A stretch of 64,000 nt of DNA from Stomoxys calcitrans. Lineage: Eukaryota; Arthropoda; Insecta; Diptera; Muscidae. The notes beneath the pieces are model-generated. The model had not been told where the DNA came from. It worked only from the letters and a program-made list of their open reading frames with translations, and did not search any database. The stretch spans positions 68,476,416-68,540,415 of the forward strand of contig NC_081553.1 in NCBI RefSeq assembly GCF_963082655.1, in the 5' to 3' direction. The position numbers and the translations under genes were made by a program. The stretch's first letter is position 1. Each line of letters begins with the position of its first letter. Positions 55,857 through 64,000 of this stretch are shown here, in pieces.

Positions 55857-58800
55857 ATTAAATGCATGAATTTTCCGTTATACTAGGTTTCCCCTTTTTT
55901 CTATTCATATGCCCACTATTACTGCCAACATGGTGCAAATAATGTAAGAACATTATAAAAAAAAAGAAACTGGCTTATCTTTGAAATGAGAACACTGCAA
56001 AAGCAAATTGTATTATAGTTTTACCAACAACGTCAACCAAATATAACAACAGCAGCATAAAACCACTTCGTTCCCTTATTTGCTACCAAAAGATGCGGAA
56101 GAGAGAGAGAGAGAAAGAGAATACAAATGTCAATCATTTTTTTTTTGAAGAGTTCAACACGAACAAGATCTGAGGGTAGACATTAGACTTGCAAAAGCAC
56201 ACACACACTTACACCACCCCAACCCCAACGACACAGCTGAAATATAAAAGACATACTTACATGACGTCACAGAAACAAAAACACTTGTATTCAATCCCAA
56301 CTAACGGGAAACAGACACATTGTCACAATTCGCACAAGGCAATTTTACTTGCAGCACCACTTGTTTTGTAGGAGGAGAGGTAAGGTGAATATCCCGATTC
56401 ATACTTAGAATTTGTGCATGCAAATTTGGATAGCTATGAGTCGAGACATTTTTTATATGCTTTGCATTTGCGTTGAATCTTTGGAGTTGGTGTAAATCGT
56501 AAATCAAAAAAAAAAAGATGCACCCATACACCACAATGTAGGGATGATTGAAAGTCAAACAAAAAAAATGTAAAAATCAAAGTTAAAAAGTCCATAAAAG
56601 CATTGTATAATGTAAGAAATTATACTAAAACATTGATTTTTATTTAAATATTGCTTGATGACTCAAAACGTTTAACAATAACACTAGAACACTTGACAAA
56701 TTGTTCACCAAAAACCTCTCGTTACCACTAAGCAAACGTCGTTTCACGAAGAAGAACCGCGACAAACTGAATTGAACCTTCGATCAACTATACTGTCTTC
56801 CATTGCTGTGACCAAAGCTCTAGAAAAATTCTGTGAGGAAACGGACAATGGAATGGTATAAGAAATTGAGAAGAGGAATAAAATAAATAGGGACATGTAA
56901 GAGATCTTCCGAGTAAAGGTTTTCCCAGTAAACATTTAAAGTTTTGGTCGTTCTGTTAGAATTTAACATTTTGCCAAACAACATTAACAGCCAGCATTAG
57001 AGAGGAATGTATCTGTACCATAGACAAAGGAAATCTATTGACTCATAACAATATGTTCAAAAAAGCTCTTACAAATGGGATAACGGTCAAATTCTCAGTC
57101 GTTTATATGGCAGTGCGCGAGGAACCCGGGCGACATGCAACGGAGAACTTGTGAGTTATTGTATAAACATTTTGAGTTTCAAAGTCTATAGATTTCCTTT
57201 GTCCATGAATGTACAGACTGCCAAGAAAGTGTTTGAAAAAGCTTTAACAGATGGCGTAGCATTCAAATTGTTAGTTGTTTATTTGTAAAAGCGCAAACAA
57301 CACAGACGGCATGAAAGGGAAAACTTTTAAGTTATTTTAGTTACATTTGCCATCCCAAGGTCTATGGCATTGATCAGTATTAATAGAATTCTGGTTTTAT
57401 GTGAGAGAGTTAAAACAACGATGTCACTTCATTTCACGGAAATGTGTGGAAACGGAAAAAAAATAAACTGAGAGGAAAAAGCTTTGGACATTTTAAAGCC
57501 ATACATTCGCCAATTAGCAGTAGTGTGGGCAAAAAAATAAAAAGGAGAAACATCTTTTAAGCGAGTGAGAGAAAAAGGTAACGGAATGCAGCTTCTTTTT
57601 CAAAGAATAACTCTGGTACCGATTGAAAATAAATGCGGAAATTTTGTAGTACACACGTATCGCTGGTATGAGAAAAAAAAAATAAAAATACGAAGAACGA
57701 TGAACAGAAAAATTATGTATGTTTGAATACACAAACATCTAGTTTAAATACACAAACATATTTTTCCCTTCACAACAGCATTGAATAGTAAAATTATGTA
57801 TATTTGATTATAAGTACCATTTTAAACCGATATTAATAGAAGTAAAGTAGATTTGAAATGCAGTCGAATCCGCTTAATGGAACACCATTTAAATGGAAAA
57901 ATCGGTCCATTGAAAAATTTACTTGGACTAAATAATTTTTCTCTAAAGACAAAATTTCAATGAAATTTTCTCTAAAGACAAAATTTCAATGAATTTTTCT
58001 CTGAAGACAAAATTTCAATAAAATTTTCAATAAAGACAAAATTTCAATGAAATTTTCTCTAAAGACAAAATTTCAATGAAATTTTTCTAAAGACAAAATT
58101 TCAATGAAATTTTCTCTAAAGACAAAATTTCAATGAAATTTTCTCTAAAGACAAAATTTTAATGAAATTTTCTCTAAAGACAAAATTTCAATGAAATTTT
58201 TTCTAAAGACAAAATTTCAATGAAATTTTTTCTAAAGACAAAATTTCAATGAAATTTTTTCTAAAGACAAAATTTCAATGAAATTTTTTCTAAAGACAAA
58301 ATGTCAATGAAATTTTTTCTAAAGACAAAATTTCAATGAAATTTTTTCTAAAGACAAAATTTCAATGAAATTTTTTCTAAAGACAAAATTTCAATGAAAT
58401 TTTTTCTAAAGACAAAATTTCAATGAAATTTTCTCTAAAGACAAATGAAATTTTCTCTAAAGACAAAATTTCAATGAAATTTTCTCTAAAGACAAAATTT
58501 CAATGAATTTTCTCTAAAGACAAAATTTCAATGAAATTTTCTCTGAAGACAAAATTTCAATGAAATTTTCTCTAAAGACAAAATTTTAATGAAATTTTCT
58601 CTAAAGACAAAATTTCAATGAAATTTTCTCTAAAGACAAAATTTCAATGAGATTTTCTCTAAAGACAGAATTTCAATGAAATTTTCTCTAAAAACAAAAT
58701 TTTAGTGAACAATTTTTCTATGAAATTTTCTCTAAAGACAGAATTTCAATGAAATTTTCTCTAAAGACCAAATTTCAATGAAATTTTCTCCAAAGACAAA

Positions 58801-59315
58801 ATTTCAATGAAATTTTCTCTAAAGACAAAATTTCAATGAAATTTTCTCTAAAGACAAAATTTCAATGAAATTTTCTCTAAAGACAAAATTTCAATGAAAT
58901 TTTCTCTAAAGACAAAATTTCAATGAAATTTTCTCTAAAGACCAAATTTCAATGAAATTTTCTCAACAGACAAAATTTTTATGAAATTTTCTCTAAAGAC
59001 GAAATTTCAATGAAATATTCTCTAAAGGCAAAATTTCTATAAAATTTTCTCCAAAGACAAAATTTCAATGAAATTTTCTCTAAAGACAAAATTTAAATAA
59101 AATTTTCTCTAAAAAAAATTTTCTTAAAATAAAATGTCAACAAAATTTTCCCTACAGACAAAATTTTAATGAAATTTTCTCGAAAGATAAAATTTAAATA
59201 AAATTTTCTCTAAAAAAAAATTTTTTAAAATAAAATGTCAACAAAATTTTCCCTACAGACAAAATTTTTAAAATTTTCCCTAAAGACAAAATTTCGCAAA
59301 AACATCACCAAAAAC
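55857..59315. repeat. Macro-repeat unit U3 (3459 bp)
   Basis: It starts at 'attaaatgcatgaattttcc' and ends with minisatellite block 4. It differs from U2 at only a handful of positions by eye outside the satellite, indicating very recent duplication or homogenisation. Confidence 0.85.
57940..59290. repeat. 29-bp minisatellite block 4
   Basis: About 46 monomers with the same landmark variants as block 3 in the same order. Confidence 0.9.
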
Positions 59316-62300
59316 ATTAAATGCATGAATTTTCCGTTATACTAGGTTTCCCCTTTTTTCTATTCATATGCCCACTATTACTGCCAACATGGTGCAAATA
59401 ATGTAAGAACATTATAAAAAAAAAGAAACTGGCTTATCTTTGAAATGAGAACACTGCAAAAGCAAATTGTATTATAGTTTTACCAACAACGTCAACCAAA
59501 TATAACAACAGCAGCATAAAACCACTTCGTTCCCTTATTTGCTACCAAAAGATGCGGAAGAGAGAGAGAGAGAGAGAAAGAGAGTATACAAATGCCAATC
59601 ATTTTTTTTGAAGAGTTCATAACACGAACAAGATCTGAGGGCAGACACTAGCCTTGCAAAAGCACACACACACTTACACCACCCCAACCCCAACGACACA
59701 GCTGAAATATAAAAGACATACTTACATGACGTCACAGAAACAAAAACACTTGTATTCAATCCCAACTAACGGGAAACAGACACATTGTCACAATTCGCAC
59801 AAGGCAATTTTACTTGCAGCACCACTTGTTTTGTAGGAGGAGAGGTAAGGTGAATATCCCGATTCATACTTAGAATTTGTGCATGCAAATTTGGATAGCT
59901 ATGAGTCGAGACATTTTTTATATGCTTTGCATTTGCGTTGAATCTTTGGAGTTGGTGTAAATCGTAAATCAAAAAAAAAAAGATGCACCCATACACCACA
60001 ATGTAGGGATGATTGAAAGTCAAACAAAAAAAATGTAAAAATCAAAGTTAAAAAGTCAATAAAAGCATTGTATAATGTAAGAAATTATACTAAAACATTG
60101 ATTTTTATTTAAATATTGCTTGATGACTCAAAACGTTTAACAATAACACTAGAACACTTGACAAATTGTTCACCAAAAACCTCTCGTTACCACTAAGCAA
60201 ACGTCGTTTCACGAAGAAGAACCGCGACTAACTGAATTGAACCTTCGATCAACTATACTGTCTTCCATTGCTGTGACCAAAGCTCTAGAAAAATTCTGTG
60301 AGGAAACGGACAATGGAAAGGTATATAAGAAAGTGAGAAGAGGAATAAAATAAATAGGGACATGTTAAAGAGATCTTCCGAGCCAATGTTTTCCCAGTAA
60401 ACAGTTAAAGTTTTGGTCATTCTGTTAGCATGTAACATTTTGCCCAATAACATTAACAGCCAGCATAGGTAGAGGAAATCTATTGACTCATAACAACATG
60501 TTCAAAAAAGCTCTTACAAATGGGATAACGGTCAAATTCTCAGTCGTTTATATGGCAGTGCGCGAGGAACCCGGGCGACATGCAACGGAGAACTTGTGAG
60601 TTTTTGTATAAACATGTAGAGTTTCAAAGTCTATAGATTTCCTTTGTTCATGAATGTACAGACTGCCAAGAAAGTGTTTGAAAAAGCTCTAGCGTAGCAT
60701 TCAAATTCACAGTTGATTATTTGTAAAAGCGCAAACAACACAGACGGCATGAAAGGGAAAACTTTTAAGTTATTTTAGTTACATTTGCCATCCCAAGGTC
60801 TATGGCATTGATCAGTATTAACAGATTTCTGGTTTTATGTGAGAGAGTTAAAACAACGATGTCATTTCATTTCACGGAAATGTGTGGAAACGGAAAAAAA
60901 ATAAACTGAGAGGAAAAAGCTTTGGACATTTTAAAGACATTCGCCAATTAGCAGTAGTGTGGGCACAAAAATAAAAAGGAGAAACATCTTTTAAGCGAGT
61001 GAGAGAAAAAGGTAACGGAATGCAGCTTCTTTTTCTACGAATAACTCTGGATACAGAATGAAAATAAATGGGAAAATTTTGTAGCACACACGTATCGCTG
61101 GTATGAGAAAAAAATAAAAATCAAAAAACGATGAACAGAAAAATTATGTTTGAATACACAAACATCTATTGTAGTTTAAATACACAAACATATTTTTCCC
61201 TAGACAACAGCATTGAATAGTGAAATTATGTATATTAGATTATAAGTACCATTTTAAACTGATATTCATAAAAGTTAATGTATGTAGATTTGAAATGCAG
61301 TCGAATCCGCTTAATGGAACACCAAAATTTCAATGAAATTTTCTCTAAAGACAAAATTTCAATGAAATTTTCTCTAAAGACAAAATTTCAATGAAATTTT
61401 CTCTAAAGACAAAATTTCAATGAAATTTTCTCTAAAGACAAAATTTCAATGAAATTTTCTCTAAAGACAAAATTTCAATGAAATTTTCTCTAAAGACAAA
61501 ATTTCAATGAAATTTTCTCTAAAGACAAAATTTCAATGAAATTTTCTCTAAAGACAAAATTTCAATGAAATTTTCTCTAAAGACAAAATGTCAATGAAAT
61601 TTTCTCTAAAGACAAAATTTCAATGAAATTTTCTCGAAAGACAAAATTTCAATGAAATTTTCTCGAAAGACAAAATTTCAATGAAATTTTCTCGAAAGAC
61701 AAAATTTCAATGAAATTTTTCTACAGACAAAATTTCAATGAAATTTTCTCTTAAGACAAAATTTCAATGAAATTTTCTCTAAAGACAAAATTTCAATGAA
61801 ATTTTCTCTAAAGACAAAATTTTAATGAAATTTTCTCTAAAGACAAAATTTTAATGAAATTTTCTCTAAGGACAAAATTTCAATGAAATTTTCTCTAAAG
61901 ACAAAATTTCAATGAAATTTTCTCAAAAGACAAAATTTCAATGAAATTTTCTCTAAAGACAAAATTTCAATGAAATTTTCTCTAAAGACAAAATTTCAAT
62001 GAAATTTTCTCTACAGACAAAATTTCAATGAAATTTTCTCTACAGACAAAATTTCAATGAAATTTTCTCTCCAGACAAAATTTCAATGAAATTTTCTCTA
62101 AAGACAAAATTTCAATGAAATTTTCTCTAAAGACAAAATTTCAATGAAATTTTCTCTAAAGACAAAATTTCAATGAAATTTTCTCTAAAGACAAAATTTC
62201 AATGAAATTTTCTCTAAAGACAAAATTTCAATGAAATTTTCTCTAAAGACAAAATTTTCATGAAATTTTCTCTAAAGACAAAATTTCAATGAAATTTTCT

Positions 62301-63123
62301 CAACAGACAAAATTTCGATGAAATTTTCTCAACAGACAAAATTTCGATGAAATTTTCTCTACAGACAAAATTTCGATGCAATTTTCTCTAAAGACAAAAT
62401 TTCAATGAAATTTTCTCTAAAGACAAAATTTCAACGAAATTTTCTTTTAAAACAAACTTTCAATGAAATTTACTCTAAAGACAAAATTTCAATGAAATTT
62501 TCTCTAGAGACAAAATTTTAATGAAATTTTCTCTAAAGACAAAATAAAAAAAATAAAAGAATGAAATAGTAGAATGCCTAAAAGCCAGTAATATTTAGCA
62601 AATTTATGTTATAATCAAACCTCAAAAATTACTAACAAAAACATTTTTATTAGCAATTGTATTAAATGTTACCCTAAATTGCACAAACAATCTACAGTAT
62701 AAATAATGCAACACTGATGTTGATGAATAATGCTGGGATAGGGCCCAGTATGCAACTCAAGCGAAATTTTCGGTAGCACACACAGGGTGACAAAAACCAT
62801 GCGTTCTTCTTTTAGCCAATCTGCCACACTTTTTTGCTAATGAAGTAGGCATTTGTCGAAATAAAGCGTTATTTTGTAGAAATAAAACCATTATGTGGTG
62901 CAAAAAATTATCAAAGCAATTTTTCTCTTACAATGAATCTTGAGATTGTGGATTTTGAAGCAAAAGATCTTGTTGTCTTTATTCAATAAGTCATTAATGA
63001 AGGAATGGCCAACTGAATGAAATCTTCAAATAGTTTTGCTTTAAAATCTGTTATCTAAAAAAAACTAATCGCAAAAGTTTTCATCGCGAAAAAGGAACAG
63101 TACCATCCTTTATACACAAAAAC
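59316..63123. repeat. Macro-repeat unit U4 (3808 bp), mosaic
   Basis: The left part (59316 to about 60310) follows U2/U3. The right part (from about 60480, for example 'ctacgaataactctggatac' at 61034) follows U1. Minisatellite block 5 and the 62546-63123 flank complete it, the latter matching the segment left of U1. Confidence 0.8.
61322..62545. repeat. 29-bp minisatellite block 5
   Basis: About 42 monomers, the most regular block, with local variants 'ctcgaaagac' (61630-61700) and 'aacagacaaaatttcgatg' (62300-62350). Its right flank matches that of block 1. Confidence 0.9.
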
Positions 63124-64000
63124 ATTAAATGCATGCATTTTTCCGTTACACAAGGTTTTCCCTTTTTTTCTATTCATATGCCCAGTATTACTGCCACATA
63201 AAGTAAGAACAACTTTTTCACTTACAGAACAAAACAAAAAAACCTAAACAGGCTTATCTTTGAAATGAAAACACTGCAAAAGCAAATTGTATAATAGTTT
63301 TACCAACTCCGTCAACCAAATATAACAACAGCAGCAAAAAACCACTTCGTTCCCTTATGTGCTCCCAAACGATGAGGAAGAGAAAGAGAGTATACAAATG
63401 GCAATCATTTATGTTGAAGAGTTCATAACACGAACAAGATCTGAGGGCAGACACTAGCCTTGCAAAAAAACACACACACACATGCACCACCCCAACCCCA
63501 ACTACACAGCTGAAATATAAAAAACATACTTACATGACGTCACAGAAACAAAAACACATGTATTCAATCCCAACTAACGGGAAACAAACACATTGTCCCA
63601 ATTCACAAAAGGCAATTTTACTTGCAGCACCACTTATTTTGTAGGAGGAGAGGTAAGGTGAATATCCCGATTCATACTTAGAATTTGTGCATGCAAATTT
63701 AGCTAGCTATGAGCTATGAGTCGAAAAATTTTTTATATGCTTTGTATTTGCGTTGAATCTTTGGAGTTAGTGTAAATCGTAAATCAAAAAAAAAAAATGC
63801 ACCCATACACCACAATGTAGGGATGATTGAAAGTCAGACAGAAAAAAATTATGTAAAAATCAAAGGTGCGAAACTTAAAAAGTCAATAAAAACATTGTGC
63901 AATGTAAGAAATTTCACTAAAACATAGATTTTTATTCAAATATTGCTTGATGACTCAAAACGTTTAACAATAACACTAGAACACTTGACAAATTGTTCAC
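63124..64000. repeat. Macro-repeat unit U5 (partial, runs off the window)
   Basis: It starts at 'attaaatgcatgcattttt' and resembles U1 in variants such as 'accacttattttgtaggagg' and 'ccgttacacaaggtt'. It contains TGACGTCA at 63535-63542. The window ends inside it. Confidence 0.85.

Noticed and set aside
56301..56558. Recurrent 78-85 codon minus-strand ORFs in macro-units (52890, 56301, 59766)
   Set aside because: Conserved because the units are recent duplicates; U1 and U5 do not keep the frame, and no protein feature is seen.
61322..62545. CRISPR-like array (regular short repeats)
   Set aside because: There are no unique spacers; adjacent monomers are the same 29-bp unit, and the context is eukaryotic.

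Overview
The window looks like nuclear DNA of a higher fly, most probably a calyptrate such as a muscid (house fly, stable fly, horn fly group). The evidence is two Osiris-family genes, two secreted PEBP-family genes, short GT-AG introns, fly-type core promoters, and a dense load of mariner, hAT, non-LTR and DINE/Helentron-like repeats. The species is an inference.

Only four genes can be supported, all on the + strand and all two-exon. Osiris paralog A (14221-15126) and B (21283-22092) are a tandem pair with the same phase-1 intron, the same TATA-Inr spacing and related 3' UTRs. PEBP paralog 1 (27115-27813) and 2 (43138-43815) share one phase-0 intron position and a second exon of identical length (477 nt). 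They use different core promoter types: Inr+DPE for 1 and TATA+Inr for 2.

Layout: 1-6785 is nested interspersed repeats. 6786-8570 is low-repeat DNA with a near-perfect 128-bp-arm hairpin. 8571-12040 is repeats with a SINE and a DD41D mariner relic. 12040-15660 is low-repeat sequence plus Osiris A. 15660-20200 is repeats. 20200-22740 is Osiris B. 22740-26620 is nested repeats (a MITE inside a hAT inside a long repeat). 26620-28860 is PEBP 1. 28860-35875 is repeats and LINE relics. 35876-37040 is AT-rich low-repeat DNA. 37044-42830 is mariner, foldback and LINE relics. 42830-44520 is PEBP 2. 44525-47580 is one repeat carrying three younger insertions.

From 47577 to the window end lies a hierarchical tandem array. 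A 29-bp minisatellite forms five blocks (roughly 190 monomers). The blocks are embedded in a ~3.4-kb macro-repeat present about 4.3 times, and flank homology suggests an outer ~14-kb duplication.

The strongest leads are the two long inverted repeats (7114-7393 and 38733-39337), which could give long hairpin RNAs; the macrosatellite; a tRNA-derived SINE family with a clean target-site duplication; and a DINE-like repeat clan with ~153-bp internal tandem units. I found no complete transposase, no CRISPR array and no convincing functional tRNA or rRNA gene. All homology statements rest on reading motifs by eye, without database searches.
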